From Microscilla marina ATCC 23134 (GTDB lineage: Bacteria; Bacteroidota; Bacteroidia; Cytophagales; Microscillaceae): a DNA stretch of 64,000 bases. Positions 54,166 through 62,182 of this stretch are shown piece by piece. The notes beneath the pieces were generated by a model, which had not been told where the DNA came from, searched no databases, and saw only the letters and a list, made by a program, of their open reading frames with translations. A program made the position numbers and the translations under genes. The stretch is from NCBI RefSeq assembly GCF_000169175.1, contig NZ_AAWS01000020.1, positions 83,106 to 147,105 on the forward strand, read 5' to 3'. Positions within the stretch are counted from its first letter, which is position 1. Every line of letters begins with the position of its first letter.

Positions 54166-54489
54166 TTACTCAGTAATTTCTACCCCTTTCCAAAACGAAA
54201 CGTGGTCTTTGATACCCTCAGCAGCATCTTTTGGTGTAGGGTAATACCACGCTGCATCTACATTTTTCTCTCCATTTACCGCTAGGGTATAATAAGATGC
54301 TTCACCTTTCCAGAAACAATTCGTTTTGTGGTCGCTGTTTTGGTAAAACTCACTTTTAATCGAGTTCTTGGGAAAGTAGTGGTTTCCCTCAATTACTACT
54401 GTATCGTTACTTTCGGCGATAACTTCGCCATTCCAAATTGCTTTCATTGTAGTGTGTGATTTATGTTTTTTGAGATATAAAATGTCCAA
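54166..54489 (-). CDS. DUF427 protein
   Basis: A 107-residue protein of the DUF427 fold: MKAIWNGEVIAESNDTVVIEG at the first methionine after the leader (residue 15), then NHYFPKNSIKSEFY and CFWKGEASYY. Because the domain starts at MKAIWNG, the true start is probably the ATG at 54447. The family is small, cytoplasmic and of unknown function. It is last in the leftward ergothioneine cluster, 45 bp after egtD, and often accompanies such genes. Confidence 0.82.
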   Translation of the reverse strand: MDILYLKKHKSHTTMKAIWNGEVIAESNDTVVIEGNHYFPKNSIKSEFYQNSDHKTNCFWKGEASYYTLAVNGEKNVDAAWYYPTPKDAAEGIKDHVSFWKGVEITE

Positions 54490-54534
54490 TTCTATAAAAC
54501 ACCCAAAGCGTTGCGTAAGTTCTTAGGAATCGTA

Positions 54535-55536
54535 TTATTTCATGGTCCATACAGAGTCTACAAAGTTTTTGTTTTTATCAAAAAAGTTAGACATCACCTC
54601 AAAGCCTGCTTGTTTTGCCAGGTGCTCTATATTACTCAAGCTATACTTTTGAGATATTTCCATGTCTATAGCTTCCCAAGCTTCGAATTTGAATGTTTTG
54701 CCAAGTCTTTCAAGCGTCACTTCCTGATCTTTGGTACTCACTAAGTAGCTTTTAGTTGCTCCTGTCAAGGGGTTGTAAGTGGGGCTGTGTATAAACTGGC
54801 TGGTGTCAAAGTTACCATCAAACGCTGCATTAATTCTATCGAGCAGATTCAAGTTAAAATTACGGGTAATGCCTTCCTTGTCGTTGTAGGCATCCAAAAT
54901 AATTTGAGGGTCTTTCTTAAGGTCAAAACCAATGAGTAATAAGTCGTCAGGGCGTAAGTGCTTACGCATTTGGCGCAAAAACTCAATGGCCTCATTATGC
55001 AAAAAATTACCAATGTTAGACCCTAAAAATAAGATGATTTTTCGTTCTGTTCGCTGTTGTTCGTTTAAAATATCTAATGCTTCAAAGTACTCATTTGCGA
55101 GTGGCTCTACCTCCAGACCAGGAAAATTTATTTCGAGGTCGTTTACCAATATACTGAGCACATTCTCTGAAATATCGATGGGTAAGTAACGGAAACAAGC
55201 TTTTTGTTGTAAAAAATGTTCAAGCAGTACTTTGGTTTTCATTCCATCGCCTGCCCCAAACTCTATCAAGTGAAAAGCTTGTTGACGATCGCTAAAAAGT
55301 GAAAGCAAAGCTTGCTTATGTGTATTAAAAATCTCGTGTTCGCTTTTGGTAAGGTAATAGGAAGGCATATCCATAATTTGCTGAAAAATAGCATCTCCTT
55401 TTTCGTCATAAAAATACTTGGATGACAAAAACTTAGGAGTAGAAGATAACCCCTCTATTACATCAGTAGCAAATGTGTCGTTTAAAACTTCGGCTGTTGT
55501 TTCCAAAATATAAGTTAGAGTTGTAAGTACTTGCAC
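54535..55536 (-). CDS. egtD: L-histidine N-alpha-methyltransferase EgtD
   Basis: A 333-residue SAM enzyme that makes hercynine (trimethylhistidine), the first step of ergothioneine synthesis. Family signatures are PKFLSSKYFYDEKGDAIFQQI near the start, LIEFGAGDGMKTKVLL (SAM loop), LFLGSNIGNF, and LLIGFDLKKDPQIILDAYND then GITRNFNLNLLDRINAAF. It is downstream of egtB on the same strand, with a degenerate MITE in the 350-bp gap between them, so the two may have separate or read-through transcription. Confidence 0.95.
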   Translation of the reverse strand: MQVLTTLTYILETTAEVLNDTFATDVIEGLSSTPKFLSSKYFYDEKGDAIFQQIMDMPSYYLTKSEHEIFNTHKQALLSLFSDRQQAFHLIEFGAGDGMKTKVLLEHFLQQKACFRYLPIDISENVLSILVNDLEINFPGLEVEPLANEYFEALDILNEQQRTERKIILFLGSNIGNFLHNEAIEFLRQMRKHLRPDDLLLIGFDLKKDPQIILDAYNDKEGITRNFNLNLLDRINAAFDGNFDTSQFIHSPTYNPLTGATKSYLVSTKDQEVTLERLGKTFKFEAWEAIDMEISQKYSLSNIEHLAKQAGFEVMSNFFDKNKNFVDSVWTMK

Positions 55537-55678
55537 GAGCTGTCGAACGTGCTGCCAACAAGTTGTCGTATATTGATTGTATTGTTACAGATTTATAAAA
55601 AACTTTGCATGGCGGCATGTAGTAGTTTGAAACAGGTTCGTCAAACACTTCAATTAAAAGAAATATAAAAAGTTAGTG

Positions 55679-55822
55679 ATCTGGAAAAAATAAGATGTGC
55701 CAATTTAAGAAAATATATTGTTCTCAGACGATTCAAAAAAAACGGTGCATAGCCAAAGCTATGAAGCTTTTTTTTTGAGAAGAATGAGGGCAATAGATAC
55801 ACTTTAATGGCTCAAATTATTT
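55679..55822. mobile_element. MITE family 2, degenerate copy 3
   Basis: It shares with copies 1 and 2 the GGAAAAAATAA start, the CAGACGATTCAAAAAAAACG part and the central hairpin, here CATAGC-CAAA-GCTATG instead of CGTAGC-CAAA-GCTACG. Ends and flanks have eroded. It lies between egtB and egtD. Confidence 0.5.
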
Positions 55823-55888
55823 ATGAAAGATCACTTAGAATATATTCAAATTGAAAAAAAAGCAGTAAACACTGAATACTCTGGGTGT

Positions 55889-57142
55889 TTAGAGGCTTTC
55901 GGCAAGCCTTATACCCGTAAACTGCCAGCGTTTGTCTGCCTGAAAAAAATTACGGTATGTACTTCTTATCTGGTCTTTTGGGGTGGCACAGGAGCCTCCT
56001 TTAAGCACCATTTGGTTAACCATAAACTTCCCATTATATTCACCTAGTCCACCTTCGGCTTTTTGGTAATAAGGGTAAGGCAAATAAGCACTATTGGTCC
56101 ATTCCCAAACTTCGCCAAACATTTGATACTCGTTGTTGTTGCGGCTCAGTGGCACAAAGTGTCCACCTTCAAGCAAATTGGCGTTTTCGGGTATCTTAGG
56201 TACATATTGGTTACAGGCTACCTCCCATTCAAACTCAGTAGGGAGACGTTTACCTTTCCATTTTGCAAAAGCATCAGCTTCATAAAAGCTTACATGTGTT
56301 ACAGGTGCGTGAGGGTCTACTTTGCTAAAGCCATGCAGCGTGTAGTTAAACCACTCACCGTTTTGCTCAAACCAATAATAAGGTGCCTTGACCCCATTTT
56401 TATTTACCCAATCCCAACCATCGGCAAGCCAAGGCTCAAAATTTTCATACCCTCCAGCGGCGATAAACTCCAGGTATTCTTCATTGGTAATCAACCTATC
56501 CATTACCTGATAGGCATGCAAAAATACTTGATGCTTTCCGGTTTCATTGTCATAATGAAATCCTTCTCCTTGGTAGCCAATGCTATATAAGCCTTCTTTT
56601 ACTGGTAGATAGTGCGCTGTTTTGGCAAAGGGAGTAGAGTGATGTGTGCCATTGGGTTGGTATACTGGAAACAGTGGGTTGCCACCCAATATATACTTTA
56701 GGTCAGTAACCAATAGCTCCTGGTGTTGTTTTTCGTGTTGAATACCTACATCAATTACATAAAACAAATCTTGAGGTACTTCGGTATATTTGGCGAAAAA
56801 CTGCTCCATGTGCTCATCTACATGTTGGCGGTATGCCTTGATCTCATCAATGGTAGGGCGAGTCATATTGCCCCGATTGGTTCTAAGTATCCGTTCGCCC
56901 TGGCTTTCATAATAACTATTGAAAAAATAGTTGAAATCAGTGTTAAATAGTTGATAGTCAGGCTCATTTGCCAATATAAAGTTTTCAAAAAACCAGGTAG
57001 TGTGTCCCAGATGCCATTTAGGGGGACTCACATCCTCTATGGGCTGCACTACATAGTCTTCCGGGCTTAAGGGGGCACATAAGTCAAGAGTAGTTTGGCG
57101 TGTTTTGTGGTATTGTTTGCCAAGCATTGAGGTTTTTTTCAT
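55889..57142 (-). CDS. egtB: Ergothioneine sulfoxide synthase EgtB
   Basis: A 417-residue non-haem iron enzyme joining hercynine to a thiol via a C-S bond. The N-terminal DinB domain has the iron ligands His47 (HLGHTTWF) and HEKQH (His136, His140). The C-terminal FGE-sulfatase domain runs from about residue 190 with GYENFEPWLADGWDW, THVSFYEADAFAKWKGKRLP, FGEVWEWTNSAYLPYP and a closing GFRL-type FTGIRLAESL. EgtD is on the same strand downstream. No egtE (PLP lyase) is visible here. Length and motifs are normal. Confidence 0.95.
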   Translation of the reverse strand: MKKTSMLGKQYHKTRQTTLDLCAPLSPEDYVVQPIEDVSPPKWHLGHTTWFFENFILANEPDYQLFNTDFNYFFNSYYESQGERILRTNRGNMTRPTIDEIKAYRQHVDEHMEQFFAKYTEVPQDLFYVIDVGIQHEKQHQELLVTDLKYILGGNPLFPVYQPNGTHHSTPFAKTAHYLPVKEGLYSIGYQGEGFHYDNETGKHQVFLHAYQVMDRLITNEEYLEFIAAGGYENFEPWLADGWDWVNKNGVKAPYYWFEQNGEWFNYTLHGFSKVDPHAPVTHVSFYEADAFAKWKGKRLPTEFEWEVACNQYVPKIPENANLLEGGHFVPLSRNNNEYQMFGEVWEWTNSAYLPYPYYQKAEGGLGEYNGKFMVNQMVLKGGSCATPKDQIRSTYRNFFQADKRWQFTGIRLAESL

Positions 57143-57648
57143 GATTGTTTAAAACTGCTTTAGTTCATTTTGATGTACTCCTAAATTTGGTGTTTTTTTA
57201 CACTAAAAGCAAAATTTAATACAAATGTTTAGACAACTCTGTCTAATTAAAAAAGTTCTTTTGTTGAGTAAAAATCATCAAAATGGTCAAATTATTACAG
57301 GCAGATCCTCACTCAATAACTTAAACCATTTCTGATTGTTTAGAGGTTGAACTGTAGAAAAATGCAAAAATGAAGGTGAATATCGGCAAAAAAGACTTAA
57401 AAACGTCGATATTATCAATAGAGAGGGTAGCCCACATAAAAAAACAGTTATTCTGTTCGTTTAAAAATTATATCTAACTATTTTTGTTAGGAGTCATTAA
57501 AAAATAGATCATACTAATTTGATAAAATACTTTTTGGGAGAAACAGCTTATCAAAGCTTGACTTGAGCTAAACAACTATTTTTAAAAGAGGTAGGAAACT
57601 ATTTTGTGATGATTACTCAGAGTTGAAAACAAAAGATGTATTGCCATT
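57143..57648. other. Divergent intergenic region
   Basis: About 500 bp of AT-rich DNA between leftward egtB and the rightward gene at 57649. No repeat or gene recognised. It must carry the egtB promoter, but no clear -7 match was found. Confidence 0.4.
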
Positions 57649-58095
57649 ATGATGGAGAGAACCAACGCCATTCAACAACCTACCGAAGTGTTGTTGCATG
57701 AAATAGATTTAGAAAACACTGTGCGTGAACTACTAGACGATACTCAAATATATTTTGATTATAACATTGTCAATATAGGGAGCAAAACCGAGGTGCCACA
57801 AATCAAGCTCGACTTGATTACAATTAACAAAGAGCACAATCATAAGTTTTTGTTTCATTCGTGTACCGGAAGCAATAAAATAAATATTCTGGAAGCAATG
57901 ATTGACTACATTAACGAATATAAGAAACGTCAGGAAACTTATGCTATAGAATGGATGAATGTAAAGCTGACCGAAGAAATGCAGACTTCTTGGTTTAGAG
58001 GAAATGATATTTTTGACATTTTGAATAAATTCTTTTACAACAAAGAAAAAAGTCAATTCAAGATATTCAAAATAAAGTTGATGCCCAGTGCTTAG
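57649..58095 (+). CDS. Hypothetical protein
   Basis: A 148-residue soluble protein of mixed composition, starting MMERTNAIQQP. It contains an N-terminal acidic helix (LENTVRELLDDTQIYF), a strand HKFLFHSCTG, and a helical C-half. No family recognised. The ATG two codons in (MERTN) could equally start it. A structured element and a terminator follow. Confidence 0.6.
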   Translation: MMERTNAIQQPTEVLLHEIDLENTVRELLDDTQIYFDYNIVNIGSKTEVPQIKLDLITINKEHNHKFLFHSCTGSNKINILEAMIDYINEYKKRQETYAIEWMNVKLTEEMQTSWFRGNDIFDILNKFFYNKEKSQFKIFKIKLMPSA

Positions 58096-58120
58096 TAAAA
58101 CTACAAAACTCACCTAACCA

Positions 58121-58245
58121 CAGGCCGTCAGGTCAAGCTCTGCAAAACTCACCCACTGAATTTCGTCTCTGATCGTTGGATGTCTTCAATCAGAGGTTCC
58201 GCAAGACGGAACAAACAGAGACTGCTTTCTTTTGGATCATTTTAC
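58121..58245 (+). ncRNA. Candidate structured RNA or 3' UTR element
   Basis: CTCTGAT (58167-58173) can pair with ATCAGAG (58189-58195), whereas the overlapping GTCTCTG (58165-58171) can pair with CAGAGAC (58216-58222), and GTTCCG-CAAGA-CGGAAC (58196-58212) forms a strong hairpin. The two helices exclude each other. It starts with CAGGCCGTCAGGTCAAG, which recalls the family 1 internal repeat. It precedes a terminator. Confidence 0.35.
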
Positions 58246-58260
58246 TTAGTAACTGCAACA

Positions 58261-58300
58261 AAAAATGCCCGTGTACCTTAATGTTCATGGGCATTTTTGT
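58261..58300 (+). terminator. Rho-independent terminator
   Basis: AAAAATGCCC (58261-58270) pairs with GGGCATTTTT (58289-58298). Confidence 0.8.
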
Positions 58301-58324
58301 TTTATAAAGTCTTACCTTTTTTTC

Positions 58325-58436
58325 ACTCTACTCAATTCATTTTTCAACAAGATACTTTCATTTCGGTGAATATAGGTTTTTTCAGTATCCAAAGACAGAT
58401 TTACATCAGCCTGTGTAAAAAATAGTGGAGTAGAGT
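58325..58436. mobile_element. Short family 1-like element
   Basis: ACTCTACTC (58325-58333) and GAGTAGAGT (58428-58436) are perfect inverted ends, and AAAAAATAGT before the right end matches other family 1 copies. About 112 bp, without internal hairpins of the larger copies. The outer bases do not give a clear TA duplication. Confidence 0.5.
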
Positions 58437-58451
58437 AACAGTGCCTGTCTG

Positions 58452-58886
58452 TTACCTCATTCGAATCTTAGATTTAACGCTTTTTATCTTAAGCATAATG
58501 ACTTGGCAACTAGTCATACAGTTAGAAGGTGCCTCTGTAGGGATACCATAGTTTTTCAGTATTTGATTCAGTGAGTGAGTATACTGTTCCTGAAAGGCTT
58601 TTTCCCTTGGGTTGGTTTTGTGGTGTTCTACATATTCACATTGCAATTCATACTTTTGAAAACCCATCGGGTGTTGTACAATCAGTGAAACACTAGGGCG
58701 CGATTTCCACCCCGAAATGCCTTGTTGTAGGTATTTATTACATACAAACAAAGATATTAAGCCTGTTGTAGGGTGAAACTTAAGTGCATTGGCTTTACTG
58801 GCAGAACCAATACTGGCTTTTCCCTTAATCTCGATATATACATCCATTGGATTTTCCAGGATGTCTTGTAGTTGGTTAGTGAGCAT
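58452..58886 (-). CDS. Hypothetical protein
   Basis: A 144-residue protein with no signal peptide. Strands such as MDVYIEIKGKASIGSASK and WKSRPSVSLIVQHPMGFQKYE suggest a beta domain, with a basic C-terminus (MLKIKSVKSKIRMR). No family recognised. Confidence 0.6.
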   Translation of the reverse strand: MLTNQLQDILENPMDVYIEIKGKASIGSASKANALKFHPTTGLISLFVCNKYLQQGISGWKSRPSVSLIVQHPMGFQKYELQCEYVEHHKTNPREKAFQEQYTHSLNQILKNYGIPTEAPSNCMTSCQVIMLKIKSVKSKIRMR

Positions 58887-59814
58887 AATTTTACGTATAG
58901 TGGTTTTATTGTTGTGAAGATAAGCTAAAAAAGTATTAATGTAATAAAATTACAATAAAAAGATTTTTATAACTATTTACACTCTTTGACTAGTATAGAT
59001 TGGGCATATTTTAGCTTTCTATAAAAAAGCAGTTAATCATACTAATTTGTTGCCTTTATAGACTGTATGGTTAACTTTTAAATTTTTATGAAAGTGTAGT
59101 TATTTGTAAAAGGAGATTGATGATGAGTTTTTTGAGGAAAATGAGTCTGAATATTATTATATTTTTTTATGTTATTTTCCTTGTAAGATTGTGGTTTTTT
59201 AGAGTAATACATTGATAATCAGTCTTTTTTATTGCACATAAATTTAAGTCCTTACCTTAGGTAAATGACCATTGCCAACTAAGACTTATTTGCAGGGGTA
59301 AAAGTGGTTTACGCCAAGTTAATCGAGGTTTTAGAGATTTGAAAAAGTATTTTCAACGTGTGATTATTGGCAGTAAAATGTTTTTAAGCTTGATTAAATG
59401 ATGAATTAAGGTTGAAAACTTACATGTATTTACCCTGATGCTTTTATATAAATTATAATCTGTTAGCAGTGTGTGTTAGGAGTATTTGGCTATTTTAATG
59501 AGGTTGCCCAATACTGTGAAAATCAGTTTTTTGAAGTATTTATAGAATTTTACCTCTATATTTTTCATTGCCTGATCTTCTGTAATTAATGACACAAAAG
59601 TACAAACAAAATATTTTGATTACTATCACTAAATTACATAAACATTACATGGGGGGAGAAATATTGTATTTTATGAAGCTATACGTTACTTATGTGATAA
59701 TAGGATAATAGTACTTTGGGTATGCCTGGGGTTATCTGACAGTTACACATTATGCATAGATTTTATGGCACAAAGCAATGTTTTGAGTAAGTCAGTACTT
59801 TGTGCCGATGAAGA
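58887..59814. other. Long AT-rich non-coding stretch
   Basis: Over 900 bp without a supported gene. A TTACCTTAGGTAA palindrome lies near 59253. Stop codons are frequent in all frames. It holds the promoter of 58886 leftward and the terminator of 59815, neither of which I could define. Confidence 0.45.
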
Positions 59815-60210
59815 TTATTCATTCAAAACAGAGAGTTGCTCCTTAAGCCAACTTACACCAATGGCATAATGAGATGTATTGGCTACAGGTTGACCTTTGT
59901 GTAGTACTACTATTTGGGGTGATTGATGAAGAATGTCAAACTCTTCAGCTATTTTGTTAGAGATGTCCCGGTAATTAATCAAATCTAAGTAATAAAAAGA
60001 CAAATCTTTGACCTGAAAGCTCCATTCTTCTTCAAGCTGGTATTTTACCATAGCACTTAGGCCGCAGCTTACACTATGTTTAAATAATACTACTGGTATG
60101 TTATAAGATTCTTTTACCAATTCTGGTAATTGTTCGAGCTTGATAAGCTTTTTCCAGTTCGGGGTTAACTTCCCGTTAGATTGTTGCGAAAAGTGATTAG
60201 ATATACTCAT
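59815..60210 (-). CDS. ytxJ: YtxJ/BrxC-type monothiol bacilliredoxin
   Basis: A 131-residue thioredoxin-fold protein of the bacillithiol-linked YtxJ family. VVLFKHSVSCGLSAM carries the single active Cys (SxxC form). LSFYYLDLINYRDISNKIAEEF and then HQSPQIVVLHKGQPVANTSHYAI hold the conserved cis-Pro and downstream elements. It should remove bacillithiol from proteins. In the family, bacillithiol-using Bacteroidota carry it. Length is normal. Confidence 0.88.
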   Translation of the reverse strand: MSISNHFSQQSNGKLTPNWKKLIKLEQLPELVKESYNIPVVLFKHSVSCGLSAMVKYQLEEEWSFQVKDLSFYYLDLINYRDISNKIAEEFDILHQSPQIVVLHKGQPVANTSHYAIGVSWLKEQLSVLNE

Positions 60211-60384
60211 ATTGCAACCATATTTAGTGTGTCGAAATGTTATAGGTTAAACTTCAATTTAAAACTTAATGTAGATACTATTACGACATTTATCCACTTT
60301 TTTGTTCAGTTTTGCTATATATAAGCCCTCTAACCACCTTTAAACAATCTAAAGTTGTAACTTTTTAAGTTTTTTTAATTCACC

Positions 60385-61509
60385 TTATTGCATACTGGTA
60401 GCTTGTGCTTTATTGTTTTCCAGCCATTCCAAGTCAAACTGTTGTGCCAATTTTTCGAGACTTTCAACTACAGCAGGCAATACAGGGATTCCTGTAATGA
60501 GGCGTTCTATGTGGGCGTTACGCTCTGGTTCACCAGGAATCAACACTTCTTTGCCCTCAACTGCTTTGGCTTCTTTGAAAGTACTTATCCAATGATCCAT
60601 ACTTTGCTTAAAATCCTGGGCAGGTCTGAACGCATCTATACGCATGGCTCCTACAAAGTGTCCGGTACCTTCGCCTACTGGCGGGGTACGCTCACTGGTG
60701 TTGCCTGCAGTAGCAAACGGTGGCACCCAAGGACCGTAGTTAGCCCCAGGAAGTACCCCTGACAAAATATCTACAATAGCCCCCAGAGCATACCCTTTGT
60801 GGCTACTGTGTACCCGATCGCTGCCTAAAGGCAACAAAGCACCTCCAATTTTGGGCTCGTGTGGGTTGTGGCTTGGTTGTCCCTGTTCGTTTTGCACCAG
60901 TCCCAACGGTGCTTCTTTTCCCTGGCGTTGTAATATTTGCATTTTACCGTAAGCTACAGCACTGGTCGCAAGATCGGCAACAAAAGGAGGGTATTTTTCG
61001 GTGGGTACAGCTACTGCTATAGGGTTGGTACCCAGTAGTTTATCTAACGAAAAGGTAGGCGTTACCAAACTACTGGCATTGGTCATTGTCATGCCTACCA
61101 TGTCATAGCGCAAAGGCATCATAGCGTGGTATCCGGCAATGCCAAAGTGTCCTGAATTTTTAATGGCTACCCAGCCTGTACCTACTTTTTGGGCTTTTTC
61201 TATGGCAATTTGCATAGCCGTAGGAGCCACTACCAAGCCTAGCCCTGCGTCTCCGTCTATTACTGCTGTGCTGGGGGTTTCGTGTACTACCTTGATATTG
61301 GGTGTAGGGTTGAGCCTTTTTATTTCCCATTGTTTTACATAACCCGCAAGGCGAGCCATCCCGTGTGAGTCTATCCCGCGTAAGTCGGCACTAATCAAAA
61401 CATCAGCGGCTTGCTCGGCATGTTCATCTGAACACCCTATTTTTTTGAATACCTGACGGGCAAAGTTGTAAAGTTGGGTATATTTATAGTATGTGGGCAT
61501 GGGTGTCAA
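60385..61509 (-). CDS. Malate/L-lactate dehydrogenase (Ldh2-type) family
   Basis: A 374-residue NAD(P)-dependent 2-hydroxyacid dehydrogenase of the MDH2/LDH2 family, distinct from Rossmann LDHs. Signatures are ADLRGIDSHGMARLAGY, VIDGDAGLGLVVAPTAM, WVAIKNSGHFGIAGYHAM and GTNPIAVAVPTEKYP, followed by DLATSAVAYGK. Another ATG three codons in (MPTYYKYTQ) is an equally plausible start. It may reduce pyruvate, oxaloacetate or similar 2-oxo acids; substrate not decided by sequence. Confidence 0.88.
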   Translation of the reverse strand: MTPMPTYYKYTQLYNFARQVFKKIGCSDEHAEQAADVLISADLRGIDSHGMARLAGYVKQWEIKRLNPTPNIKVVHETPSTAVIDGDAGLGLVVAPTAMQIAIEKAQKVGTGWVAIKNSGHFGIAGYHAMMPLRYDMVGMTMTNASSLVTPTFSLDKLLGTNPIAVAVPTEKYPPFVADLATSAVAYGKMQILQRQGKEAPLGLVQNEQGQPSHNPHEPKIGGALLPLGSDRVHSSHKGYALGAIVDILSGVLPGANYGPWVPPFATAGNTSERTPPVGEGTGHFVGAMRIDAFRPAQDFKQSMDHWISTFKEAKAVEGKEVLIPGEPERNAHIERLITGIPVLPAVVESLEKLAQQFDLEWLENNKAQATSMQ

Positions 61510-61752
61510 ATTTTATAGGTGAGAAAATAAACTGCCAAAGCTAAAAGATTACCCTTGAATAAGTATAATCCAGCCTGAAGTAATTGTTAAATTATAAAAA
61601 AAATCAAACTTGACCTAAGTTTTTACCCTTTTATAGCATAAAAGTTGCCCTTTAAAATATCTAAAACCTATGGTAGAAGCCTCATGTGGTGGTTTTGGCA
61701 TAGTTTTTTCAAATTTTCAATACACTATCAACAATATTGTAATACTACCAAA

Positions 61753-61989
61753 ATGATTGCATCAATGAATGGGTCTAATAATTCAACACTCGCCCAAAAG
61801 TATCCTGCAGTAGCTTCCTGGATCAAGGAAGATACCATTGAGATCACTCACGAATTTAGAAGAGATATAGTAGCACGTGCGTCCGACGAAGAAGGAGTTA
61901 TTTGGGAAGGAGATGGATTCAGGACATTAGATGAAGCTATGCAGGCGTTAGAAGCTGGTATTGAAAAATGGATCAAAGATAATTTTTAA
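61753..61989 (+). CDS. Small hypothetical protein
   Basis: From the ATG at 61753 (MIASMNGSNN) this is a 78-residue acidic protein. An upstream ATG at 61645 would add 36 residues of Trp/Phe-rich sequence (MWWFWHSFFKF) unlike the rest. It ends in an amphipathic helix (EAMQALEAGIEKWIKDNF), and the middle is ARASDEEGVIWEGDGFRTL. It is like a small regulatory or binding protein; not recognised. Confidence 0.6.
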   Translation: MIASMNGSNNSTLAQKYPAVASWIKEDTIEITHEFRRDIVARASDEEGVIWEGDGFRTLDEAMQALEAGIEKWIKDNF

Positions 61990-62182
61990 ACCCAACCGTT
62001 GGTAGCTACTATTGTCGGTGGCTGGTTGTTTTCCCCTTTTGTAGGTTGGGGTATGCTTCCTTGTGCTACAAGTATTCTCGCCCTTGTTTGACAAAACTAA
62101 CCTGTGGATATTGCCTGACTGAATAATTAATGTTTAGTACCTTCCGGGCAGAGTAGCCGCCCGAAAGGTGTTGGTTACTTCC

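Noticed and set aside
53913..54176. Rightward 87-codon frame
   Set aside because: It contains the stem of a terminator and overlaps no known family.
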